The notes beneath the pieces are model-generated. The model saw nothing but the letters and a program-made list of their open reading frames with translations. It ran no database searches and was not told the DNA's origin. From DATMER01 sp040349255 (GTDB lineage Bacteria > Acidobacteriota > Thermoanaerobaculia > Multivoradales > UBA5704), in the NCBI GenBank assembly GCA_040349255.1, contig JBEQUE010000152.1, positions 1 to 64,000 of the forward strand: a stretch of 64,000 nt of DNA, read 5' to 3'. Every line of letters begins with the position of its first letter. Within the stretch, counting starts at the first letter, position 1. The position numbers and the translations under genes were made by a program. Positions 42,447 to 51,368 of the stretch are shown here, one piece after another.

Positions 42447-44837
42447 ATGAAGGCACCTCTCGTTCTTTCCCTGCCCCTGCTTCTCCTCGCGTCGGCTCCC
42501 GAAGCGGCAACTCCCGCACCGCCGCCCATCGCTCGCCTCGAGGTCTCCAACCCCTCCGCCTTCGCCCGGCCCGACACGCTCGTGCGCCTCTCGTTCGAGC
42601 AGTTGGGAGTCACCGGCGGCCCGTTGCAGGTGTGGGAAGGCAACTCCGCGAAGCCCACACAGCTCCTGGACGACGACGGCGACGGTCGCCCCGACGCTCT
42701 CGCCTTCCTGGCCGACCTCGGCGCCGCCGCGACGCACAGCTATCTCGTCGACCGGCGCGAGGCCGGGAGCGCGGTTCCGCAACGGGCCCACGCCGAGGTG
42801 TCGATCAAGGAGGGCGGCGCCTGGCAGGAGAAGAAATACGTGGGTGGCACGTTCCGGAGCGTCCGCCAGGTCACCATGCCGCCCCAGTCCAGCGATCACA
42901 ACGAGTATCTCCGCTACGAGGGACCGGGCATCGAGAGCGACCTCGTCGGCTACCGGGTCTACCTCGACTGGCGCAACGGCTTCGACACCTTTGGCAAGAA
43001 GACATCCGCAATGGTGCTCCCCTCCGTGGGCCTGGACGGCTACGAGAGCTATCACCAGATGGCCGACTGGGGTGCGGACATCCTGAAGGTGGGCGAGAGC
43101 CTGGGCATGGGCGGCTTCGGATACTGGGACGGCAAGAAGGCCGTGCTGGTCTCCGACGTCGCGCAGCGCTCCGCCTCCATCCGGTCCGACGGCCCGATCC
43201 ACGCCTCCTTCGTCCTCGACTACAAGGGCTGGAAGACCGGCACCGCGACTGTAGACCTCCTCGCGACGCTGTCGACGCAGGCCGGGAGCCCGATGGTGGA
43301 CGTGGCTCTCGAGACCTCCACACCGCTCGACAACCTCGCCGTCGGCCTGGTCACACACCCGGCGGCGGAGGTGATGGCGGGCGACCTCGACGTCACCGGG
43401 GAGGCCTGGAGCTATCTGGCGACCTTCGGCCCGCAGACCCTGTTCGAAGGGGAGCGCCTCGGGATGGTGCTCCTCTTCCGCAGGATGGACCTCGTCGAGC
43501 AGACCAAGGACGAGGCCAGCCAGGTCCTGGTGCTGCGCCCGCGAGGCAGGAAGGTCTCCTATGCCTTCGGCGCCCTGTGGTCCGGCCGGAAGGGCGGCGT
43601 GCAGACCCGCGAGGAGCTGCAGTCCTTCCTGGCGGCCGAGGTCGAACGGCGCACGCTGTCCCCGCGGATCCGCCTGAAGACGGAAGCGTCGCGCGGCGCT
43701 CACGACCTGAGCCCGATCCAGATTTCCACCCGCCTGGCCGAGTCCGAGATGGTGCGGCGCGGCGACAGCCTCTCCCACGGGGGCTGGGACGCGCAGGCGT
43801 CGCGGCCGAGCAGTTGGAACTACACGACCGGCCTCCTGATGCAGGCGATGGACGACCTCTCGACGGCCGCCGGGGACCCCCGTTTCGCCGGTTTCGCGAA
43901 GCGCACGATCGACAGCTATCTGGCCGGAGACGGCACGATCCTCGGCTTCGACGCCGCGGAGTACAACATCGACAACATCAACTCGGGCAAGATGCTGCAA
44001 CGGCTCCAGGCCCGCGATCCCGACCCCAGGTATCGAGCGGCCATCGCTGCACTGGCGGCCCAGCTCGCGAAGCACCCCCGCACTTCCGAAGGGGCCTTCT
44101 GGCACAAGCAGCGCTACCCCCATCAGCTCTGGCTGGACGGGGTCTACATGGGGATGCCGTTCCTCGCCGGCGTCGGCGTCATGGAGGGCGACGACCGGAA
44201 GGTTGAAGAGGCGGTGCGGGAATTCAAGATCGCGCGCTCCCATCTGCGGGACCCGCGATCGGGTCTTTATTACCACGCCTGGGACGAGGCCAAAACACAG
44301 AGCTGGGCGGACCCGGCGACCGGCCGCTCGCGCTTCGTCTGGGGGCGGGGGCTCGGCTGGTACGCGATGGCGCTCGTCGACATCCTCGACGTGATCCCGC
44401 CGGAGAAGTCCGGGCTGCGCGCGCCGCTCCTCGCCATGATTCCGGAGCTGGCCGAGAGCCTGGTCCGGCACCAGGACGCCACGGGGGTCTGGTACCAGAT
44501 CATGGACATGCCTGACAAACCCGGGAACTACCGCGAAGCCTCGGCTTCGGCGATGTTCACCTACTTCCTGGCCAAGGCCATCAACAAGGGGTATCTGCCG
44601 GCCTCGTTCGAGCCTGCCGCGCGGAAAGCCTATGCGGGCCTGGTCGACGAGTTCGTCTCCGTCCACGCCGACGGATCGCTGCACCTGACCAACAACTGCG
44701 AGACCGGCGGCCTGGGCTACGGCCGGGACGGCAGCTACCGCTACTACATGAGCGAGCGCGTGGTCGACAACGACCCCAAGGGCCTCGGCCCCGCGATCCT
44801 GGCGGGCATCCAGGTATCCCGTTTCGCGAAACAGTGA
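42447..44837 (+). CDS. DUF4861-GH105 fusion: exported unsaturated uronyl hydrolase
   Basis: 796 residues. Signal peptide 1-20. Residues about 25-420 form a DUF4861 beta-rich domain (IARLEVSNPSAFARPDTLVRL start; EKKYVGGTFRSVRQVT). Residues about 430-796 are a GH105 (alpha/alpha)6 barrel: WNYTTGLLMQAMDD, the catalytic-aspartate strand LWLDGVYMGMPFLA, and WGRGLGWYAMALVDIL. GH105 enzymes remove the unsaturated uronic acid from the end of lyase-cut rhamnogalacturonan or pectin. DUF4861 and GH105 usually occur as separate neighbouring genes; here they are joined. Ten bases after kduD and ten before the SDR gene. Confidence 0.9.
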   Translation: MKAPLVLSLPLLLLASAPEAATPAPPPIARLEVSNPSAFARPDTLVRLSFEQLGVTGGPLQVWEGNSAKPTQLLDDDGDGRPDALAFLADLGAAATHSYLVDRREAGSAVPQRAHAEVSIKEGGAWQEKKYVGGTFRSVRQVTMPPQSSDHNEYLRYEGPGIESDLVGYRVYLDWRNGFDTFGKKTSAMVLPSVGLDGYESYHQMADWGADILKVGESLGMGGFGYWDGKKAVLVSDVAQRSASIRSDGPIHASFVLDYKGWKTGTATVDLLATLSTQAGSPMVDVALETSTPLDNLAVGLVTHPAAEVMAGDLDVTGEAWSYLATFGPQTLFEGERLGMVLLFRRMDLVEQTKDEASQVLVLRPRGRKVSYAFGALWSGRKGGVQTREELQSFLAAEVERRTLSPRIRLKTEASRGAHDLSPIQISTRLAESEMVRRGDSLSHGGWDAQASRPSSWNYTTGLLMQAMDDLSTAAGDPRFAGFAKRTIDSYLAGDGTILGFDAAEYNIDNINSGKMLQRLQARDPDPRYRAAIAALAAQLAKHPRTSEGAFWHKQRYPHQLWLDGVYMGMPFLAGVGVMEGDDRKVEEAVREFKIARSHLRDPRSGLYYHAWDEAKTQSWADPATGRSRFVWGRGLGWYAMALVDILDVIPPEKSGLRAPLLAMIPELAESLVRHQDATGVWYQIMDMPDKPGNYREASASAMFTYFLAKAINKGYLPASFEPAARKAYAGLVDEFVSVHADGSLHLTNNCETGGLGYGRDGSYRYYMSERVVDNDPKGLGPAILAGIQVSRFAKQ

Positions 44838-44847
44838 GGACACGTCG

Positions 44848-45624
44848 ATGGCCTTCGCAGGATTCGACCTCACAGGGCGCGCCGCGATCGTCCTCGGCGG
44901 CACCTCCGGCATCGGACGTGCCCTGGTCGACGGTCTGGTGGAAGCCGGAGCCGACGTCGCCGCCAGCTCGCGACGGCAGGCGGAAGTCGACGCCACGGCC
45001 CTGGCGATCGAGCGGCACGGCCGGAAGACCTTGCGGATCGCCACCGACGTCACCGACCGCGCCTCCTTGGAAGCGCTCCGCGAGGCCGCGATCGGGGCCT
45101 TCGGCAAGATCGACATCCTGGTCAACTGCGCTGGAACCACCCGTCGCCGCCCGACGCTCGAGGTCGACGAGGGCGAGTGGCGGGGGATCCTGGAGACCAA
45201 CCTGACCGGCACGTTCCTCGCCTGCCAGGTCTTCGGCGCCCCCATGCTCGAGCGCGGCTACGGGCGCATCGTCAACATCGCCTCGCTGGCGGCGTTCGTC
45301 GGCCTTTACGAGGTCGCCGCATACGCCGCCAGCAAGGCCGGCGTGGCGGCGCTGACCAAGGCGCTCGCCGTCGAATGGGGATCGCGAGGGGTGCTGGTCA
45401 ACGCCATCGCACCGGGAGTCTTCCGCACTGCGCTCAATCAGGACCTGCTCGACGGCACGGAGCGCGGCCATGAGTTCAAGCTCCGCACCCCCCTCGGACG
45501 CTTCGGACGCGTCGAGGAGCTCGCCGGAGCCGCGGTGTTCCTCGCCTCGGAAGCCGCCAGCTTCGTCAATGGAGAGGTGCTCGTCGTCGACGGCGGCTTC
45601 CTCGCCAGCGGAGTGAACCAATGA
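44848..45624 (+). CDS. SDR-family oxidoreductase of the uronate operon
   Basis: 258 residues. Cofactor loop LGGTSGIGRALVDG, NCAG in place of NNAG, and the YxxxK motif AAYAASKAG. The C-terminal part (FRTALNQDLLDGTERGHEFKLRTPLGRFGRVEEL) differs from KduD and recalls Bacillus-type fructuronate reductases or gluconate dehydrogenases of the SDR family. In this locus it is the best candidate for the missing tagaturonate/fructuronate reductase, but this is inference. Overlaps the transporter gene by 4 bp. Confidence 0.85.
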   Translation: MAFAGFDLTGRAAIVLGGTSGIGRALVDGLVEAGADVAASSRRQAEVDATALAIERHGRKTLRIATDVTDRASLEALREAAIGAFGKIDILVNCAGTTRRRPTLEVDEGEWRGILETNLTGTFLACQVFGAPMLERGYGRIVNIASLAAFVGLYEVAAYAASKAGVAALTKALAVEWGSRGVLVNAIAPGVFRTALNQDLLDGTERGHEFKLRTPLGRFGRVEELAGAAVFLASEAASFVNGEVLVVDGGFLASGVNQ

Positions 45625-47150
45625 CCCGGACCGTCGCCATCGTCGCCAAGGCCGTTCCGAAGATCCGCGGTCTTCGCTGGTACATCTGCGCGCTCCTCTT
45701 CTTCGTCACGTTCATCAACTACGTCGATCGCGTCTCGCTCGGCGCGATGGCGCCGATGCTCAAGGAAGCCATCGGCTGGGACGACGCGGAGTTCGGATGG
45801 ATCAACTTCGCCTTCCAGCTCTCGTACGCCGCCATGTTCCCGTTCGCAGGGCGGCTCCTCGACCGCATCGGCGTGCGCAACGGCCTCGCCCTCGGCGTGC
45901 TCGTGTGGAGCCTCGCGGCGATGGCTCATTCCCTGGCGACGACCGTCCTCGGGTTCGCGCTCGCGCGGTTCCTCCTGGGCCTGGGCGAGGCGACAAACTT
46001 TCCCGCCTGCGTCAAGGCGGTCGCCGAATGGTTCCCCAGGCGCCAGCGCTCGCTCGCCACCGGCATCTTCAACACGGGCACGAACTTCGGCGCCATGTTG
46101 CAGGGAGCGATGCTGTGGCTCGCGGTGTCGTGGGGCTGGCAAGCAGCGTTCATCGCGATCGGCCTGCTCGGCGTGGTGTGGCTCGCGGTGTGGATGAGGG
46201 CATACCGGTCGCCCGAGGAGCATCCCCGCCTGTCGGCCGAAGAGGCGGATCTCATCCGCGGCGACCAGGAGCCGCCCGCGAAGGCGCTCCAAATTCCCTG
46301 GCAGTCGTTGCTCCGCTACCGCGAGGCGTGGGCGTTCTGCATCGGCAAGATGCTCACCGATCCGGTGTGGTGGTTCTACCTCACATGGCTGCCGTCGTAC
46401 CTGCAGCGCGAGCGCGACGTGACGCTCGCCTCGGCCGCCGGCGCACTGCTCGTCATCTATCTCGCCGCCGATCTCGGAAGCGTCTTCGGCGGCTGGCTCC
46501 CGGGCTTCTTCATCCGCCGAGGCTGGTCCGGGACGCGGGCCCGCCTCGCGACCATGGCGCTCTTCGCGGCGGGGCTCCCGGTCTCGGCGCTCGGCGTCGT
46601 GGCGAAGGACCTGTGGACGGCCGTGGCCTTCATCAGCATTGCCACCGCCTGCCATCAGGCGTGGTCCGCCAACATGTTCACGGTGGCGTCCGACGCCTTT
46701 CCGAGCCGGGCCGTGGGCTCGGTCGTCGGGTTCGGCGGCATGTGCGGCGGCATCGGCGGCATGCTCATGCTGCTCGTCGCGGGCGGGATGTTGCAGTGGC
46801 TCGGCAACTTCACGCCGCTCTTCATCTTTGCCGGCGTCATGCACCCCCTCGCCTGGATCGCGATTCGCGCGCTGGTGGGAAGGAACATTGCGCAGATCGA
46901 CCTCGACAAGGGCCTGCGGACCTCACAGAGCCCCGCGCTCCTCGCGATGGGCCTGGGGCTCGTGGCCGTGGGCGCCGCGCTCGCCGCGCTCGTGTTCGCG
47001 AACTGGAGCTACATCCTGTCGGTGACAAAGGGCTCCGTCGCCGCTGCCGCCGGTGGCGCTGCCGCCGCGAGCCTGCTCGCCCTGATGGGCCTTGCGCTGG
47101 TCTACGCGAGCCGGGAAGTGCGGCTCGGTGCCGCCCGTTCGGCGGCGTGA
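45621..47150 (+). CDS. exuT: Hexuronate transporter, MFS anion:cation symporter family (ExuT-like)
   Basis: 509 residues with 12 predicted membrane helices. The first helix carries FFVTFINYVDRVSLGAMAPMLKE, the ACS-family signature seen in ExuT, followed by loop motif GRLLDRIGVRNGLALG and the helix-5 pattern. The late WYLTWLPSYLQ-like stretch (PVWWFYLTWLPSYL) and HQAWSANMFTVASDAFP also match ExuT relatives. The C-terminus has two extra hydrophobic stretches. Imports galacturonate and glucuronate by proton symport. Last gene of the rightward operon. Its 3' end is repeated in decayed form at 51523-51563. Confidence 0.93.
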   Translation: MTRTVAIVAKAVPKIRGLRWYICALLFFVTFINYVDRVSLGAMAPMLKEAIGWDDAEFGWINFAFQLSYAAMFPFAGRLLDRIGVRNGLALGVLVWSLAAMAHSLATTVLGFALARFLLGLGEATNFPACVKAVAEWFPRRQRSLATGIFNTGTNFGAMLQGAMLWLAVSWGWQAAFIAIGLLGVVWLAVWMRAYRSPEEHPRLSAEEADLIRGDQEPPAKALQIPWQSLLRYREAWAFCIGKMLTDPVWWFYLTWLPSYLQRERDVTLASAAGALLVIYLAADLGSVFGGWLPGFFIRRGWSGTRARLATMALFAAGLPVSALGVVAKDLWTAVAFISIATACHQAWSANMFTVASDAFPSRAVGSVVGFGGMCGGIGGMLMLLVAGGMLQWLGNFTPLFIFAGVMHPLAWIAIRALVGRNIAQIDLDKGLRTSQSPALLAMGLGLVAVGAALAALVFANWSYILSVTKGSVAAAAGGAAAASLLALMGLALVYASREVRLGAARSAA

Positions 47151-47155
47151 TCGCC
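47115..47155 (+). repeat. Left copy of direct repeat flanking the helicase locus
   Basis: The last 11 codons plus stop of exuT and 5 following bases. 35 of 41 bases match 51523-51563 in the same orientation, and weaker likeness extends about 15-40 bp on each side, including past the stop codon. The helicase gene lies between the two copies. Confidence 0.65.
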
Positions 47156-47192
47156 CGCGCCGACGATCCACAGCCACAAGCTGGCGCCGACT

Positions 47193-50100
47193 TCATGACC
47201 CAAGCATCTGCGTGATGAGTTTCGCGATCTTCGCGGAATCGATGCTTCCGTTCGCCTCGTCCCTGGTGACGATCAGCTTCCTCTCGGCGCCGCCATCATC
47301 GCCGTTCACACGGATGCCGTGTCTTCGATACCACTCCAGCTTTTCCTCCCATCGCTGACGATAAGTCGGCACGTGCAGCATCCCGCAGTGCTCCCAGTAG
47401 AGCGTCTGGCCGGATTCCATGTCCTCGATGGTGAAGTCAGGGTATTTCGTGACGCCATCGATCGTGAGTGGCCATTCGTATGCGTAATCCACCCCCTTGG
47501 CGGCAAGCGCGTTCGCGATGATTACCTCGGACTTTGAGCGCACCATCTCTCCCCGAGCAGTGCGGTGGATGAGGTGCTCTTCGAAGAAGCGGCCGTCGAT
47601 CTCGATGGGAGAAGGCGCAACGAAGAGGTTCGTCAAGCGCCGCGCCGTCTCGGACCGGTCGTCTGAGGAGTACTTGCGGAGCTCGGTGCGCGGACCCTGG
47701 TGAAGAAGGATAACGCGGTTCTTCTGCCGCGTGAGTGCGGTGTAGAGCAACTCCCGCGACAGCAGCCGGCAGGGAATTGGGAGCACGAGGATCACCGTTC
47801 CGAACTCGCTCCCTTGTGATTTGTGCACCGTCAGCGCATAGGCCAGCTCGAGGACCGCATTGCCTTCCTCCGCGAAATCTTTGCTCGTGAAGTCGTACTT
47901 GAACCCCGGCTGCGAAGAGAACTCGACCTCGAGCTTCCATCGGAGATCCGGAAGGCCTCTTTTCCAGAAGAACCCGACCGCCATGCCGATCTCGCCGTTG
48001 GCGATGTAGGGGGTCTCTTTTTCCGGATAGACCTTCCGGTGGCGGTTCCAGGGCAGCGCCGGATTCGTGTTGACGAGGTTGATCACCTTGTCGCCGTAGA
48101 CGATCTCCTCGCTGCCCATCGGTTTGGGAAATTTCCGTTGCCAGCCCGCCTTGCGGGACGCATCGATCAACGGCTGCCGGAACCGCTTGTGGATGAGCCG
48201 ATTCAGGTCGGGCACGCCATGGGCAGCCGAGCGCACAGGCGACAGGATCTGCCAACTCTCGGCGATCTCCGCGGCGCCTGCTTTGTCGCCCCTTCGGGGG
48301 TTGAAAAACCGCATGTCGTTCCACGGCTCGCCGCCAAGCGTAGCGTCGAAACCCGCGATGTCGTCGGGCCCGGCGAGAGCCCTGTCGTCCTCGGGCCGCC
48401 GGATCTCTTCGACCAGCACGTCGATGATCCGAGCGCGCAACTCGTCTGCCGTATCCCACTGCACGAAACGAACGTGCGGGCTTTGGCCGGTCCGGAGCAC
48501 CTTGTCGAAAACGTCGTCTTCACCGGGCGCGATGGGCGAGCCGCTGAACCACTCGGCAAGCTGCAGATCCTCGCGATCCTCGCCGGCCTGGCGACGCCGG
48601 ATTGTCAACTCGGCGTAACCCGCACCTACGCGCGGGAAGAGCTCGGTAACCCCCTCTGGAGCCAAGCGCTTCACGATGTCGACGAAGGGCCTGCCGGCAC
48701 CGATCGGCGGAAGCTGCCGCGGGTCTCCGATGAGGAGGAGCCGATGCACTCCCTTTAGCGCCTGGATCAGCGCCCCGAGCATCTCCTCGGTGAGCATCGA
48801 GGCTTCGTCGATGATGACAGTATGCGCGCCGGCCTCGACGGGTTGATCCGAGAGGCGGTAGCGTCCGGTCAAGCCGTCATAGCGGTGCGGGCTCAGGAAC
48901 TGCGCAATAGTGTAGCCCTTGAGCTTGAGGCCTCGAGTGGACTGCTCCATCCGCACGCGGGCCTTGCCCGTTGGCGCGAGCAGCAGGACGCCGCCCGCTT
49001 CAATCTTCGGATGCGAGCACAGCACCGAGAGCAAGGTGGTCTTGCCCGTGCCCGCCGGTCCGATCAGCACCGACAGCCGTGATTCGGCCAGCTCCTTCAG
49101 TGCCGCGGTCTTCTCCGCCCGGGCGCTCTCCTCGAGATCATCGGCCTGTTCGGGTGCCTGCCTGACAAGGTGTTCATCGAGGAGCTTTCGCCAATCCGCC
49201 TCGACGATGAATCGCTTGCCGCCGATCCGCTTCTCGACCGTCGAATGGATGACAGCCCGCATCTCGGCAAGCCGTCCGAGTTGCAGAGCTGGCGCGCCGC
49301 TAGCCATTGCGACCTCGCTCAGCGCGTCCCCGAAGCTTTCTTTGGCGACGTTCATGAGGTCGGCATCCACCTCGCACGGGGGCTGGAGCGCTAGTCCCCG
49401 AACCCCGAGCACCACCTGCGCCTGCGGAAGCAGCGTGCTCCCGGCTGACGCCGCATCCTCGAGTGCCTTGACGGAAAGCGCGCGAACCCGCCGGGCGTCC
49501 GTTCCTGCGTCGAGCGCGCTCGGCTCCGGCAGCGGGTGCTTGTCGCGGATTACGGCGTCCGGGAAGACTCCGCGGTCCACCGTCCAGACGCTGACGGGGT
49601 CGCCCGTGAGTCGCGTCAGCTCATAAAGCAGGTAGGGATTGGCGAGGATCGCCTTGTCGGTGACCTCGATGCGGGCCTTGGCGCGTTCCTCCTGCACGTA
49701 GAGCGTCGTCGCCTGGTCCCGCGTCAGCTCGAAGCGGCTGAACAGCTTGAGCAGCGCCCGGCGCTCGTCGGGCAGCCGCGACCACTTCGCCGCGAGCGTC
49801 TTGCCGATGCTCTTCGCCAGCGGCGCAGAAAGAACCCTCCCGGGGTCCGCGAACATCTCGCCGACGAGCGGCCACGGATCCGCGTTCTCGCCGACCTTCT
49901 CAGCAAGCGCGCGGGCGACAAAGGTCGCCGACTCAAGTCCGAATGCCGAGAGCGCCGCGCTCAGCCCGGGGCACGGCCCTCGCGCCATCCACAGCTCACC
50001 GAGCCGCGCGTCGATCCACTGGATGCACCGGTCCCAGGGTCCCGGCAGGACCCCGATCGCTTTGCGTAGCGACTCGGCGCACGCGAGCAGCGACGCGATC

Positions 50101-50957
50101 GCGCCGTCGTGACTGACCAGTTGGGAGACGTGGGAGAACTCGAGCAGCCGGTCGGCGGGAGACAGGGCCGCGACTTCGGCGGGGTCGAAGTCCGGTTCCT
50201 CGGCCGCTCTGTCGATAGCAGCGTGGTAAGGCAGGAGGAAGCCGTCCTTAAAATCCGGGCGGATGGAGTGCTGGATCATCCGCTCCCACAACATCGACCG
50301 GAGCTTCCCCTTGAGATCCTTCGTCGCGTATACGTACTCCTGCAGCGCGCCGACGTGCAGCACGCGGCCGACGCCGATCAGGACGCGGCTGCCGGTCGTG
50401 TCCTCCACGAAGGGCACCTGCTTGGCGTAGAAGAAGCACAGCGACCGCCCGGGCTTGAGATGGCCAGCGAAGCAGTCGAGCAGCATGGTTTGGTTGAGAT
50501 GGTCCTGGACCCACTGTGTCTCGAAGTCGAAATCCGGTTCGCGTTCAGCCTGTACGCCCAGCGCGTAGTCTTCCCCCAGTACCTCCATGGCTTCGCGCAG
50601 TAACCACGCGAACGGCACCGCCGCCGCCGAGTACGGCGGGTGACGCAGGGGCGTCTCCTTGAAGTGACCGTGGCTCGCCTCGGAGTGGCGGTTGTAGGGA
50701 TGATTGGCCAGCCGCACGTACTCGAATGGCGCCATGAACCCCATGCGCTCGGCCGCGCACGCCGGCCACCGCGCCTGCGGCAGCTCGTCGAGCCGCTTGC
50801 CTGCGACGGCCTCCTCGGCCGCGTCGTCGCGGTTCTCCGCGATGCGCTTGAGCTTGAGGCAGGAGCCGTTCAGCCGGGGCGCAGCACACACCCGACCGTC
50901 CCAGCCTGTGTCGTGCCAGGGGACGCGGATGGAGATGTGGCGCAATGGGTAGTTCAC
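47193..50957 (-). CDS. RecD-like SF1B helicase fused to a PD-(D/E)XK-like nuclease domain
   Basis: 1254 residues. The first about 600 residues are unrecognised, with a distinctive segment RSLCFFYAKQVPFVED at 171-186. The helicase core follows: Walker A GPAGTGKT (633-640), Walker B IIDEAS (715-720), GDPRQLPPIG (744-753) and the UvrD_C_2 block ALTVHKSQGSEFGTV (1041-1055) with LLYTALTRQKNRV. The C-terminal about 120 residues look like a restriction-endonuclease fold: a conserved glutamate in SKSEVIIANAL (1141-1151), PDF at 1173-1175 and YWEHCGM (1187-1193), with a lysine possibly migrated to EEKLEWY. The protein should unwind and perhaps cut DNA, suiting defence or mobile-element replication. 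It converges with exuT and is bracketed by a direct repeat, suggesting acquisition. Confidence 0.85.
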   Translation of the reverse strand: MNYPLRHISIRVPWHDTGWDGRVCAAPRLNGSCLKLKRIAENRDDAAEEAVAGKRLDELPQARWPACAAERMGFMAPFEYVRLANHPYNRHSEASHGHFKETPLRHPPYSAAAVPFAWLLREAMEVLGEDYALGVQAEREPDFDFETQWVQDHLNQTMLLDCFAGHLKPGRSLCFFYAKQVPFVEDTTGSRVLIGVGRVLHVGALQEYVYATKDLKGKLRSMLWERMIQHSIRPDFKDGFLLPYHAAIDRAAEEPDFDPAEVAALSPADRLLEFSHVSQLVSHDGAIASLLACAESLRKAIGVLPGPWDRCIQWIDARLGELWMARGPCPGLSAALSAFGLESATFVARALAEKVGENADPWPLVGEMFADPGRVLSAPLAKSIGKTLAAKWSRLPDERRALLKLFSRFELTRDQATTLYVQEERAKARIEVTDKAILANPYLLYELTRLTGDPVSVWTVDRGVFPDAVIRDKHPLPEPSALDAGTDARRVRALSVKALEDAASAGSTLLPQAQVVLGVRGLALQPPCEVDADLMNVAKESFGDALSEVAMASGAPALQLGRLAEMRAVIHSTVEKRIGGKRFIVEADWRKLLDEHLVRQAPEQADDLEESARAEKTAALKELAESRLSVLIGPAGTGKTTLLSVLCSHPKIEAGGVLLLAPTGKARVRMEQSTRGLKLKGYTIAQFLSPHRYDGLTGRYRLSDQPVEAGAHTVIIDEASMLTEEMLGALIQALKGVHRLLLIGDPRQLPPIGAGRPFVDIVKRLAPEGVTELFPRVGAGYAELTIRRRQAGEDREDLQLAEWFSGSPIAPGEDDVFDKVLRTGQSPHVRFVQWDTADELRARIIDVLVEEIRRPEDDRALAGPDDIAGFDATLGGEPWNDMRFFNPRRGDKAGAAEIAESWQILSPVRSAAHGVPDLNRLIHKRFRQPLIDASRKAGWQRKFPKPMGSEEIVYGDKVINLVNTNPALPWNRHRKVYPEKETPYIANGEIGMAVGFFWKRGLPDLRWKLEVEFSSQPGFKYDFTSKDFAEEGNAVLELAYALTVHKSQGSEFGTVILVLPIPCRLLSRELLYTALTRQKNRVILLHQGPRTELRKYSSDDRSETARRLTNLFVAPSPIEIDGRFFEEHLIHRTARGEMVRSKSEVIIANALAAKGVDYAYEWPLTIDGVTKYPDFTIEDMESGQTLYWEHCGMLHVPTYRQRWEEKLEWYRRHGIRVNGDDGGAERKLIVTRDEANGSIDSAKIAKLITQMLGS

Positions 50958-50982
50958 GGATGAGCCTCGAATCCGCGCCGGC

Positions 50983-51177
50983 TCACGACTCCCCGCCGAG
51001 CACGTCGATGAGTTCCGCGATGGCCGGAGTCCGCGGCCATTTCGATCCTTGCGTGATGCTTTGGCCTCTCTCGGGATGCCTAATCGGGATAGGGGGCACC
51101 TTGCTCAACCGCCAAGGTCCATGAACCGCCTTCGCCGTGTTCCACTCCAGATCCACACTCACTCCCTTGCGCTTCAA
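50983..51177 (-). CDS. Small hypothetical protein upstream of the helicase
   Basis: 64 residues (start MKRKGVSVDLEW), ending 25 bp before the helicase start on the same strand. The middle segment TAKAVHGPWRLSKVPPIP resembles a widely annotated but uncharacterised short stretch often met near group II introns and transposons; the remainder (PRTPAIAELIDVLGGES) is unlike it. It may be a true short gene cotranscribed with the helicase, or a relic of another element. Function unknown. Confidence 0.35.
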   Translation of the reverse strand: MKRKGVSVDLEWNTAKAVHGPWRLSKVPPIPIRHPERGQSITQGSKWPRTPAIAELIDVLGGES

Positions 51178-51225
51178 CTCCTGATGGCTTCGTCTATCCC
51201 ACTGCTTTCAAAGATAGCACGGAGG

Positions 51226-51368
51226 GTAGGCTTATCCATGGCGAGGTAACGTTTCACCGCGGCGACGCAGACTTATCCACGGCGAGGCAACGTTACGTCG
51301 TGACAACGCAGGCTTATCCATGGCGAGGTAACGTTACGCGGCGGCAATGTAGACTTATCCATGAGCGC
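51226..51368. repeat. 20/21-bp tandem array 3
   Basis: Seven units start at 51226, 51246, 51267, 51287, 51308, 51328 and 51349, so 20-bp and 21-bp units alternate to give a 41-bp dimer. The odd units read like GTAGGCTTATCCATGGCGAG and the even units like GTAACGTTACGCGGCGGCAA. The even unit core GTAACGTTAC is a perfect palindrome. It lies in the 706-bp gap between the helicase and the second VapBC pair. No spacers. Confidence 0.88.

Noticed and set aside
50983..51177. Group II intron
   Set aside because: Only a short peptide likeness; no reverse transcriptase and no domain V hairpin seen in the following 700 bp.
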